From CAWKGV01 sp963849305 (GTDB taxonomy: Bacteria > Pseudomonadota > Alphaproteobacteria > Acetobacterales > Acetobacteraceae): a DNA stretch of 64,000 bases. Location: assembly GCA_963849305.1 (NCBI GenBank), contig CAWKGV010000005.1, forward strand, positions 371,015 to 435,014. Direction: 5' to 3'. The position numbers and the translations under genes are program-made. Shown here in pieces: positions 53,357-60,713 of the stretch (position 1 is the first letter of the stretch; every line of letters begins with the position of its first letter). The notes beneath the pieces are model-generated. The model made no database searches, was not told where the DNA came from, and saw nothing but the letters and a program-made list of their open reading frames with translations.

Positions 53357-53647
53357 ATGAGGAAGCGAACGAGACGGAAGATCGACGCAGCGCTGAAGGC
53401 GAAGATCGCGCTGGAAGCGCTGCGGGAAGAGGCGACGGTTGCCGACCTGGCGCAGCGCTACGAGGTGCATCCGACCCAGGTCGATGCTTGGAAGCGGCAG
53501 CTGCAAGATCAGGCGGCGCGGGCCTTCGATGCTGGCGTCGGCCGGGATGCCGACGATCTGCGCGAGCCCGAGATCGAGAGGCTGCACGCGAAGATCGGCC
53601 AACTGACGGTGGAGCGGGATTTTTTAGCGCGGAGGTCCGGAAGATGA
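53357..53647 (+). CDS. IS3-family OrfA
   Basis: 96 residues: RKRTRRKIDAALKAKIALEAL and VADLAQRYEVHPTQVDAWKR helix-turn-helix, then the leucine-zipper region EIERLHAKIGQLTVERDFL. The first reading frame ends at 53647, after a slippery heptamer that lets ribosomes move into orfB. Binds the IS ends. Confidence 0.93.
   Translation: MRKRTRRKIDAALKAKIALEALREEATVADLAQRYEVHPTQVDAWKRQLQDQAARAFDAGVGRDADDLREPEIERLHAKIGQLTVERDFLARRSGR
53620..53626 (+). promoter_or_regulatory. Programmed -1 frameshift site T-TTT-TTA
   Basis: The heptamer sits in the zero frame of orfA (GAT TTT TTA). Slipping back one base yields SAEVRKMSIPGRR, joining OrfA to OrfB. This is the standard way IS3 elements make the OrfAB transposase. 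Confidence 0.75.
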
Positions 53648-54539
53648 GCATCCCGGGCCGGCGAGCGCGGCTCGATCGAGATCACCCGAGGCTGTCCGTT
53701 CGGCGGCAATGCGTGCTGCTCGGTGTGGCCCGCTCAGGGGTGTATCGCCAGCCGGCAGCGGCGAATGACAACGATCTGGCGCTGATGCGGCGGATCGACG
53801 CGCTGTTCACGGATTGGCCGTTTCTGGGCTCGCGGCGGATGGCGGCACTGCTGCGGTCCGAGGGACAGGCGGTAAACCGCAAGCGGGTGCGGCGTCTGAT
53901 GCGCCGGATCGGGATCGCGGCGCTGGGACCGAAGCCGCGCACGACGAAGCCGGCGCCCGGGCACAAGATCTTCCCGTATCTGCTGCGTGAGAAAGCGATC
54001 GAGCGGCCGAACCAGGTTTGGGCAGCGGACATCACCTATATCCCGATCGGGCGCGGTTTTCTGTACCTGGTTGCGGTCATGGACTGGGCGAGCCGGGCGC
54101 TACTGGCATGGCGTCTGTCGAACACAATGGACGTCTCGTTCTGCATCTCGGCAGTGGAGGAGGCGTTGGCGCGGTTCGGCACGCCGGCGATTTTCAACAC
54201 CGACCAAGGGAGTCAGTTCACCAGCGCGGCCTTCGCCGGCACGCTGCTGGCGGCGGGGATCCAGGTGTCGATGGATGGGCGCGGGCGGTGGATGGACAAC
54301 GTGTTCATCGAGCGGCTGTGGCGGTCGCTGAAGCACGAGGATGTCTATTTGAAGGGCTATGCCGACGGCCACGAGGCGCGCGCCGGGATCGCGGCTTGGG
54401 TAAGTTTCTACAATCTTCGGCGCCCGCATCAGGCATTGGGCAACCGACCGCCGATGGCGGTGTTGCGAGCCGGCGTCACCGGCGAGCTCGGAGGTGCGGG
54501 TGTGGATATGACGCTGCGCTTGGACAACGCAAGCGCATT
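53644..54539 (+). CDS. IS3-family OrfB transposase, 5' part, interrupted by the intron
   Basis: DDE catalytic triad with D(35)E spacing: Asp129 (WAADITYIP), Asp187 (NTDQGSQF) and Glu223 (NVFIERLWRSLK). RRPHQALGNRPPMAVL is near the normal C-terminus. The frame runs on into intron DNA, but joining 54539 to 63930 gives SALPTYPQPPQQQQAA and stop, a 312-residue protein. The catalytic core is intact in this part. Confidence 0.9.
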
Positions 54540-54540
54540 G

Positions 54541-54613
54541 GTGAGTAGGCCGGCGGAATTTCACCGCCAGCCTCTCGCAGGACCCAGCGTGAAACTCTCG
54601 CTTCACTGGGCTC
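54541..54613 (-). ncRNA. Group II intron domains V and VI, copy 1
   Basis: Minus strand, 54613 to 54581: GAGCCCAGTGAA, loop GCGAGAG, TTTCACGCTGGGTC, a domain V hairpin with the AGC triad and the two-base CG bulge. Domain VI (about 54576-54541) has the stem GGCTGGCGG/CCGCCGGCC and a bulged A at 54546, seven bases from the 3' end, as branch point. Confidence 0.8.
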
Positions 54614-54616
54614 CCA

Positions 54617-55438
54617 TCAGGCAAACCCGCCGGTCATGCCGAGCCGCCAATGCACGAAGAGGTCGGGGTGCGCTCGTGCCAGCTTTTCGAGAAAGCTGCC
54701 GGCACGAACTTTGTGCCCCTTGTAGCGCTTGAACTTTCGCCGCACCCAGGCCAATAGCGTCAAATTGACGTACCGGAACAGGGTGTACAGAGCCGAAGGC
54801 GTGTACCGTCCGTAATACGCGATCCACCCCCGTAGGAGGGGATTGAGCTTCTGGGCGATGTCAGCCAACGACACCTGCGTCATTCGCCGAATGTTCAAGT
54901 CCCGGATGGTCGCGCGCATCGCCTTCAGTGCCGCGGGACTGACCGCCGGGGTGTATCCGCCAACCACCTTTCGGTCTGACGGACGCATGACCCGACGCGG
55001 CCGGAAGCAGTACCCAAGGAAGTCGAATTTGACGTTTGGGTACGCCCCGCGACAGCCTATGACTTTGCGGTAGACAATCCTTGTTTTGGTGGGATGCATT
55101 TCGAGCTGGCATTCTGCCAACCTTGCCTGAAGCGTAGCCTTGACCGCCTCCGCTTCCTGCTCCGTCCGGCAATGCACTAGCCCATCATCCGCATACCGAC
55201 ACCATGGGAGGTCCGGGTAGGCCCGTCGCATCCAGAGGTCGAATGCATAATGCAGGAACAGGTTGGCCAAGATCGGACTGATCACGCCCCCTTGCGGGGT
55301 TCCGCGATCTCGCACGATCGTCTTCCCATCCTGCTCCATGGGTGCTGTCAGCCACCTCTCGATGTAGAGCAGCGCCCATTTGCATTTCACATGTCTCCGG
55401 ACGGCCTTCAGCAAGAGATGGTGCGAGATGTTGTCGAA
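54617..55438 (-). pseudogene. Group II intron reverse transcriptase, C-terminal part, copy 1
   Basis: Reads FDNISHHLLLKAVRRHVKCK, GTPQGGVISPILANLFLHYA and the catalytic YADDGLVHC, then a maturase X domain (LNPLLRGWIAYYGRYTPSAL) ending MTGGFA. No HNH endonuclease. Its N-terminal 146 residues are at 58200-58639, separated by the serine-recombinase element, so the protein cannot be made as it stands. Confidence 0.92.
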
Positions 55439-55479
55439 GGAAGCGGCCACAGACTACCCATCACCGTCATATTCCGGCA

Positions 55480-55962
55480 ATGGTGACGATCCTCCGGGAG
55501 CGCCATGCTTTCGAGGGCCGGCAATTGACTGTGACCAGCAGCATGCGGCGGCGCGGGGTCTCGCTTTTGCTGGTTAGCCTGCCGGATGGCAGCCGCTCGC
55601 TCATTCCCGCAAAATGGACCGACTGGGACGAATGTGGCGATGGCGGCGGTTCGCCTGCGCCCGACGACGGCGCAGCACAACATGACCTCGGCCGGCTCCG
55701 CGATTTGCTCCACCTGCGCACGGTCCTCGACGCTCTCCATGGCCGACTCGGCCAGCCCGTTTTGCCAATGGAGGGCCGCCATGCAGTTGACGCTCCCGAT
55801 TCTCAATCCGTCCGACCGGCCGTCGATCCCCCCGGCGCCAAGGCCCACTCCGGCACCATGGGACCAGCTCGACGATGCGTCTCGCATGGCGGCGCTCGAG
55901 ATTCTCGCACGGCTTATCGCCCGGATGCTCGCGACCCAACCGCTGACGGAGGCGGGCGGTGA
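55480..55962 (+). CDS. Y4bD/Y4pK-like (DUF5372) small protein, copy 1
   Basis: From ATG 55480: VTILRERHAFEGRQLTVTSS, then LLLVSLPDGSRSLIPAKWTD. The first 85 residues resemble the Y4bD/Y4pK proteins found beside recombinases in rhizobial genomes; the rest overlaps the next gene in another frame and may not be meaningful. Function unknown; a recombination directionality or accessory role is a guess. Confidence 0.55.
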   Translation: MVTILRERHAFEGRQLTVTSSMRRRGVSLLLVSLPDGSRSLIPAKWTDWDECGDGGGSPAPDDGAAQHDLGRLRDLLHLRTVLDALHGRLGQPVLPMEGRHAVDAPDSQSVRPAVDPPGAKAHSGTMGPARRCVSHGGARDSRTAYRPDARDPTADGGGR

Positions 55963-55966
55963 ATGA
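55781..55966 (+). CDS. 61-residue recombinase-associated protein, copy 1
   Basis: ATG 55781 with GGAGGGCC before it: MQLTLPILNPSDRPSIPPAP, then a helix MAALEILARLIARMLATQ. The stop overlaps the recombinase start by 8 bases, so the pair is coupled. No named domain; small proteins like this precede large serine recombinases in alphaproteobacteria. Confidence 0.65.
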   Translation: MQLTLPILNPSDRPSIPPAPRPTPAPWDQLDDASRMAALEILARLIARMLATQPLTEAGGE

Positions 55967-58172
55967 AGTTTCCAAGATCACCGCCAGTCATATCTCCCGT
56001 CAGGCCATTGTCTATCTCCGTCAATCGAGCGCCGCACAGGTCGAACACAATCGCAAGTCGACGGACCGGCAATATGCGCTGGAGATCAAGGCTCGCGAGC
56101 TCGGCTGGCCCGATGATCGTATCATTGTCATCGACGAGGACCTCGGTCTCTCCGGTTCCGGCGCTGTCACCCGCTCGGGATTTGCTCGCCTCACTGCCGA
56201 AGTGGCGCTCGGCCATGTCGGTCTCGTGCTCGGCCTCGAAGTTTCGCGTCTCGCCCGCAACAACGCCGACTGGCATCGCCTCATCGATCTCGCCGGCCTC
56301 AGCGACACGCTCATCGGCGATGCTGATGGCCTCTATCATCCGGCGCTGTTCAATGACCGGCTCCTGCTCGGATTGAAAGGGACAATGAGCGAGGCCGAAC
56401 TGCACGTCCTGCGCGCACGTCTGAACGGCGGTATTCGCAACAAGGCCGCCCGCGGCGAACTCAGACGCGGGTTGCCGGTCGGGTTCCTTTGGGGCGACGC
56501 CGACGGTGAGGTCCGCTTCCACCCGGATGAGGCGGTCGTGACGGCTATCCGCGCCGTCTTTGCCAAGTTTGCAGAGACCGGTTCGGTACGTCGCGTCTGG
56601 CTCTGGTTACGCTCCGAAGGGCTCAGCTTGCCGCTGCAGATGCATCAGGGATTCGAGATCCGGTGGGGTGACGCGAGCTATACGGCCATCCACCACGTGC
56701 TGACCAATCCGGTCTATGCCGGCGCCTATGCCTATGGCAAAACCCGCACGGAGACGATGCTGGATGCCGCGGGTGGCCGGCGCAAGCGCATTCGACATCT
56801 CTCACGCTCCGAGTGGCAGGTGCTCATCCCGGAACACCATCCGGGCTTCATCGACTGGCAGACCTATGAGGCCAATCAGGCGCGGATCGCGCAAAACACG
56901 CGCCCGGGGCCACGCAAGGTGGGGGGCGCCGTGAGGGAAGGTAACGCCCTGCTGCAGGGCCTCGCCAGCTGCGGCCATTGCGGACGTCGCCTGCGCACGC
57001 ACTACCGCGGGCGTCATTCGTCAGCGGGCTATCATTGCCCCGGCAAGGTCCTTGTCGAAGGCCGCGGCGTCTATTGTCTCAATGTGGGCGGCATTCAGAT
57101 TGACGACGCCGTCGCACGGACCTTCATCGCCGCCCTCGAACCGGCGAAGCTCGCAGCCAGTATCGCCGCCGCCGAAAGGCTCGAAGCAGATCGCGAGGCC
57201 ATGCTCAAACAATGGCGCCTCGGCGTCGAACGAGCGAGCTACGAAGCGAGGCGCGCCGAGCGCCGATACCGTGCTGTGGATCCCGATAATCGGTTGGTTG
57301 CTCGCGGACTCGAGCGCGAGTGGGAGAAGGGCTTGAACGCCCTCGAAGCTGCTAAAGCCGAGCTTGCACGCCGCGAGCGGGAGCGTCCACGCTTACTCTC
57401 CCTGGAGGAGCGCGACCGTCTGCTCTCGATCGGGCCCGATCTGGCCAGGGTGTGGCACGCCCCAACCACCGCACCACGTGACAGGAAGGAGTTGCTGCGG
57501 GCACTGACTGAGGAAGTCATCATCAAGGTCGAGCGCGACAAAGCCGCCGCGCACCTCACGATCCGCTGGAAAGGCGGCGCGCTCGACGAGATCGACCTGG
57601 CGCTGCCGCGCTCGCGGCCGGCCACGATCCGCACTGACGAGGACACGATCGCGCTCGTTCGCCGCCTCGCCTGCCATTACCCCGACAGCGTGATCGCCGG
57701 CATCCTCAATCGGCAGGGGCGCACAACGGCATACGGTCATCGGTTCGAGGCGGGTCACGTAGGCAACCTGCGTCGCCACTGGGACATTGGATGCTTTGAG
57801 CCGAGAGCCGACGCGCCCGACGGCGAACTGCTGACGATCAAGAAAGCCGCCATCGTGCTCGGCGTTGCCCCGTCGACCCTCCATCGCTTGCTCAACGACG
57901 GCATCATCGCAGGCGAGCAACTGACGCCCGGAGCCCCATGGCGCATCCGTTTGACCGATGACCTCATCGCCCGTTTCAATGGCGGCGAAGCCGACGATGG
58001 CTTCGTGCCCATGCGGGAAGCAATGCGCGCGCTCGGGGTTTCGCGACAGACCGTGTTGCAGCGTGTCAAGCGCGGCGAACTCGACGCGGTCCACGTGATG
58101 CGCGGCAAACAAAAGGGACTCCGGATCAAGGTGATAGCCCGCCAATCCGAACTGCTTATCCCAACCTCATGA
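55959..58172 (+). CDS. Large serine recombinase, copy 1
   Basis: 737 residues from GTG 55959. Resolvase domain with nucleophile Ser23 (YLRQSSAAQ), DLGLSGSG and EVSRLARNN arginine region; recombinase domain; zinc ribbon LASCGHCGRRLR to YHCPGKV and VYCLN (about 330-370); coiled coil (about 400-480); and two C-terminal helix-turn-helix units (LTIKKAAIVLGVAPSTLHRL near 625 and MREAMRALGVSRQTVLQRV near 685). Residue 33 is Lys here and Glu in copy 2. Confidence 0.95.
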   Translation: MNEVSKITASHISRQAIVYLRQSSAAQVEHNRKSTDRQYALEIKARELGWPDDRIIVIDEDLGLSGSGAVTRSGFARLTAEVALGHVGLVLGLEVSRLARNNADWHRLIDLAGLSDTLIGDADGLYHPALFNDRLLLGLKGTMSEAELHVLRARLNGGIRNKAARGELRRGLPVGFLWGDADGEVRFHPDEAVVTAIRAVFAKFAETGSVRRVWLWLRSEGLSLPLQMHQGFEIRWGDASYTAIHHVLTNPVYAGAYAYGKTRTETMLDAAGGRRKRIRHLSRSEWQVLIPEHHPGFIDWQTYEANQARIAQNTRPGPRKVGGAVREGNALLQGLASCGHCGRRLRTHYRGRHSSAGYHCPGKVLVEGRGVYCLNVGGIQIDDAVARTFIAALEPAKLAASIAAAERLEADREAMLKQWRLGVERASYEARRAERRYRAVDPDNRLVARGLEREWEKGLNALEAAKAELARRERERPRLLSLEERDRLLSIGPDLARVWHAPTTAPRDRKELLRALTEEVIIKVERDKAAAHLTIRWKGGALDEIDLALPRSRPATIRTDEDTIALVRRLACHYPDSVIAGILNRQGRTTAYGHRFEAGHVGNLRRHWDIGCFEPRADAPDGELLTIKKAAIVLGVAPSTLHRLLNDGIIAGEQLTPGAPWRIRLTDDLIARFNGGEADDGFVPMREAMRALGVSRQTVLQRVKRGELDAVHVMRGKQKGLRIKVIARQSELLIPTS

Positions 58173-58199
58173 ACCAGGGCGCATTATGACGCGAGATCC

Positions 58200-58639
58200 A
58201 ACAGTCCCTTGATGTCGAACTCCAGAACCCATCCATATTTCCAGCACCGCTTGCGCGTGACGCCGACCGCATCCAGTGCCGATTTGCCCGGCCTGTAGCC
58301 GTAGGAATCCGCCAGAAAAATGGGGTCCAGGTCCGGCTCAAGGAGTTGCTTGACCACCATCTGCGCGATCCGATCGCTGACGGTTGGGACACCCAAAATC
58401 CTTTCGCCCCCACTCTTCTTCGGAATGGGGACAGCACGGACCGGCGGCGGAAAGTAGGCTCCCGAGCTCATTCGGTTCCAGAGCTTGTACAGGTTTCCCT
58501 TCAAGTTGGCCTCGAATCCTTCGATCGTCTGACCATCCACGCCGGCCGCACCGTGATTGGATTTGACCGCTTTATACGCTTCGTACACTTGCCACTTCTC
58601 GATCATGAAGGGCTTGTTCGTCGTATTTATCGTCGTCAT
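58200..58639 (-). pseudogene. Group II intron reverse transcriptase, N-terminal part, copy 1
   Basis: ATG 58639: MTTINTTNKPFMIEKWQVYE, SNHGAAGVDGQTIEGFE, YFPPPVRAVPIPKKSGGERI and VLEFDIKGL, the start of a bacterial LtrA-type RT, cut off in the middle of the FDNI motif by the inner element. The remainder is at 54617-55438. Confidence 0.92.
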
Positions 58640-59192
58640 CCTGGTTCCCAGTTGCTTCGATTCCTACGACCGCCTGACTCGACCCCTTCGCTCCAGCGCC
58701 ATTACAGAGCCTTCACCGCTACTATGGGCCGATCCGCCCCAGGTCTTGGCTTCGGTACTCTCGCCTCGCGGTGTGCGCCGCTTGTGCTTCTCCCTTGGCA
58801 TCCAAGACCTGGTTCCCGCAGTTCCGCGCAGCAGCCTGTGCCCAGCTCCCCCCCCTATACGCCGGTCGCCGTCCGCCCAGTCATCAGGCTCCCGGCAGAC
58901 TGATCCCAGAGGTGTGGACCGCCTCTGGTTTTGACGACACGTATGGTTATCGACGCGTCTTCGAGGGTTTGCTTTCGCTCGGCTTCCGGGCACCCACCTG
59001 CCCCAAGTACCCCTCGGGACTTTTCATCCGACGCTCACCACCACGGTCTGGACCGCAGCAGCTCGGACTGGTTTGGGACCTGCTCCTGAAAGCCGATCCC
59101 GATGGGCCTACCATCATCTCCCGCGCAGCTTCACGCCACGGTTCAGTTCATCGCTGAACTCCTTTCCGTGCCTCTGCGGCACACGCCCACAT

Positions 59193-59285
59193 ACCGCCGA
59201 TGGCGGTGTTGCGAGCCGGCGTCACCGGCGAGCTCGGAGGTGCGGGTGTGGATATGACGCTGCGCTTGGACAACGCAAGCGCATT
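59193..59285 (+). pseudogene. IS3 orfB 3' fragment, second copy
   Basis: Duplicate of 54447-54539 (PPMAVLRAGVTGELGGAGVD and on). It exists only because the tandem duplication started inside orfB. Not expressible as a transposase. Confidence 0.9.
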
Positions 59286-59362
59286 GGTGAGTAGGCCGGC
59301 GGAATTTCACCGCCAGCCTCTCGCAGGACCCAGCGTGAAACTCTCGCTTCACTGGGCTCCCA

Positions 59363-60185
59363 TCAGGCAAACCCGCCGGTCATGCCGAGCCGCCAATGCA
59401 CGAAGAGGTCGGGGTGCGCTCGTGCCAGCTTTTCGAGAAAGCTGCCGGCACGAACTTTGTGCCCCTTGTAGCGCTTGAACTTTCGCCGCACCCAGGCCAA
59501 TAGCGTCAAATTGACGTACCGGAACAGGGTGTACAGAGCCGAAGGCGTGTACCGTCCGTAATACGCGATCCACCCCCGTAGGAGGGGATTGAGCTTCTGG
59601 GCGATGTCAGCCAACGACACCTGCGTCATTCGCCGAATGTTCAAGTCCCGGATGGTCGCGCGCATCGCCTTCAGTGCCGCGGGACTGACCGCCGGGGTGT
59701 ATCCGCCAACCACCTTTCGGTCTGACGGACGCATGACCCGACGCGGCCGGAAGCAGTACCCAAGGAAGTCGAATTTGACGTTTGGGTACACCCCCGCGAC
59801 AGCCTATGACTTTGCGGTAGACAATCCTTGTTTTGGTGGGATGCATTTCGAGCTGGCATTCTGCCAACCTTGCCTGAAGCGTAGCCTTGACCGCCTCCGC
59901 TTCCTGCTCCGTCCGGCAATGCACTAGCCCATCATCCGCATACCGACACCATGGGAGGTCCGGGTAGGCCCGTCGCATCCAGAGGTCGAATGCATAATGC
60001 AGGAACAGGTTGGCCAAGATCGGACTGATCACGCCCCCTTGCGGGGTTCCGCGATCTCGCACGATCGTCTTCCCATCCTGCTCCATGGGTGCTGTCAGCC
60101 ACCTCTCGATGTAGAGCAGCGCCCATTTGCATTTCACATGTCTCCGGACGGCCTTCAGCAAGAGATGGTGCGAGATGTTGTCGAA
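59363..60185 (-). pseudogene. Intron RT C-terminal part, copy 2, frameshifted
   Basis: Same as copy 1 except for an extra base near 59789-59795 (GGGGGTGTACC for GGGGCGTACC on the coding strand), which breaks the frame between YRKVIGCRGG and NVKFDFLGYC. This copy is therefore damaged even without the inner element. Confidence 0.9.
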
Positions 60186-60226
60186 GGAAGCGGCCACAGA
60201 CTACCCATCACCGTCATATTCCGGCA

Positions 60227-60709
60227 ATGGTGACGATCCTCCGGGAGCGCCATGCTTTCGAGGGCCGGCAATTGACTGTGACCAGCAGCATGCGGCGGCG
60301 CGGGGTCTCGCTTTTGCTGGTTAGCCTGCCGGATGGCAGCCGCTCGCTCATTCCCGCAAAATGGACCGACTGGGACGAATGTGGCGATGGCGGCGGTTCG
60401 CCTGCGCCCGACGACGGCGCAGCACAACATGACCTCGGCCGGCTCCGCGATTTGCTCCACCTGCGCACGGTCCTCGACGCTCTCCATGGCCAACTCGGCC
60501 AGCCCGTTTTGCCAATGGAGGGCCGCCATGCAGTTGACGCTCCCGATTCTCAATCCGTCCGACCGGCCGTCGATCCCCCCGGCGCCAAGGCCCACTCCGG
60601 CACCATGGGACCAGCTCGACGATGCGTCTCGCATGGCGGCGCTCGAGATTCTCGCACGGCTTATCGCCCGGATGCTCGCGACCCAACCGCTGACGGAGGC
60701 GGGCGGTGA
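60227..60709 (+). CDS. Y4bD/Y4pK-like (DUF5372) small protein, copy 2
   Basis: Identical to copy 1 apart from one Arg to Gln change (LHGRLGQ to LHGQLGQ). The same doubt applies to the C-terminal half. Confidence 0.55.
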   Translation: MVTILRERHAFEGRQLTVTSSMRRRGVSLLLVSLPDGSRSLIPAKWTDWDECGDGGGSPAPDDGAAQHDLGRLRDLLHLRTVLDALHGQLGQPVLPMEGRHAVDAPDSQSVRPAVDPPGAKAHSGTMGPARRCVSHGGARDSRTAYRPDARDPTADGGGR

Positions 60710-60713
60710 ATGA
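60528..60713 (+). CDS. 61-residue recombinase-associated protein, copy 2
   Basis: Identical protein to copy 1, with the same ribosome site and the same 8-base overlap with the recombinase. Confidence 0.65.
   Translation: MQLTLPILNPSDRPSIPPAPRPTPAPWDQLDDASRMAALEILARLIARMLATQPLTEAGGE

Larger units (their letters stand above)
53283..54539 (+). mobile_element. IS3-family insertion sequence, left part (interrupted by a group II intron)
   Basis: Left end at about 53283-53290 (TGAAGTGGACCCCGG), then orfA and orfB. orfB is interrupted after 54539; its last 43 bases are at 63930-63972 and the right inverted repeat lies beyond the window. The left boundary is approximate because the partner repeat is not visible. 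Confidence 0.85.
55439..58201 (+). mobile_element. Serine-recombinase element inserted in the intron RT gene, copy 1
   Basis: 2763 bases bounded by the dinucleotide AA (55437-55438 and 58200-58201). Deleting the element plus one AA joins GTTGTCGAA to CAGTCCC, whose complement restores the RT text GLFDNISHH exactly. A 2-base core is the mark of serine-recombinase strand exchange. Contents: DUF5372-like gene, 61-residue gene and large serine recombinase, all on the plus strand and overlapping. Confidence 0.88.
54540..59184 (-). mobile_element. Group II intron, copy 1, antisense in IS3 orfB and itself interrupted
   Basis: On the minus strand the intron starts GTGTGCC at 59184 (GUGYG rule) and ends CTACTCACC at 54540, with a one-base ambiguity. 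Domain V and VI are at the 3' end, the RT gene inside, and about 540 bases of domain I-IV sequence upstream of it (58640-59184). Without the 2.76-kb inner element the intron is 1.88 kb, the usual size for an intron lacking an HNH domain. Confidence 0.85.
54447..59192. repeat. Tandem duplication, copy 1 (4746 bp)
   Basis: Begins in orfB at ACCGCCGATGG and ends just before the same text recurs at 59193. Carries 93 bases of orfB, the antisense group II intron with its inner element, and 8 bases of orfB beyond. Copy 2 differs at about six places in 4.7 kb. Confidence 0.95.

Noticed and set aside
55439..58201. Phage-type integrated island with attL/attR at a tRNA
   Set aside because: No tRNA is present, the element is only 2.76 kb, and the sole shared bases are AA, so it behaves like a transposable element.
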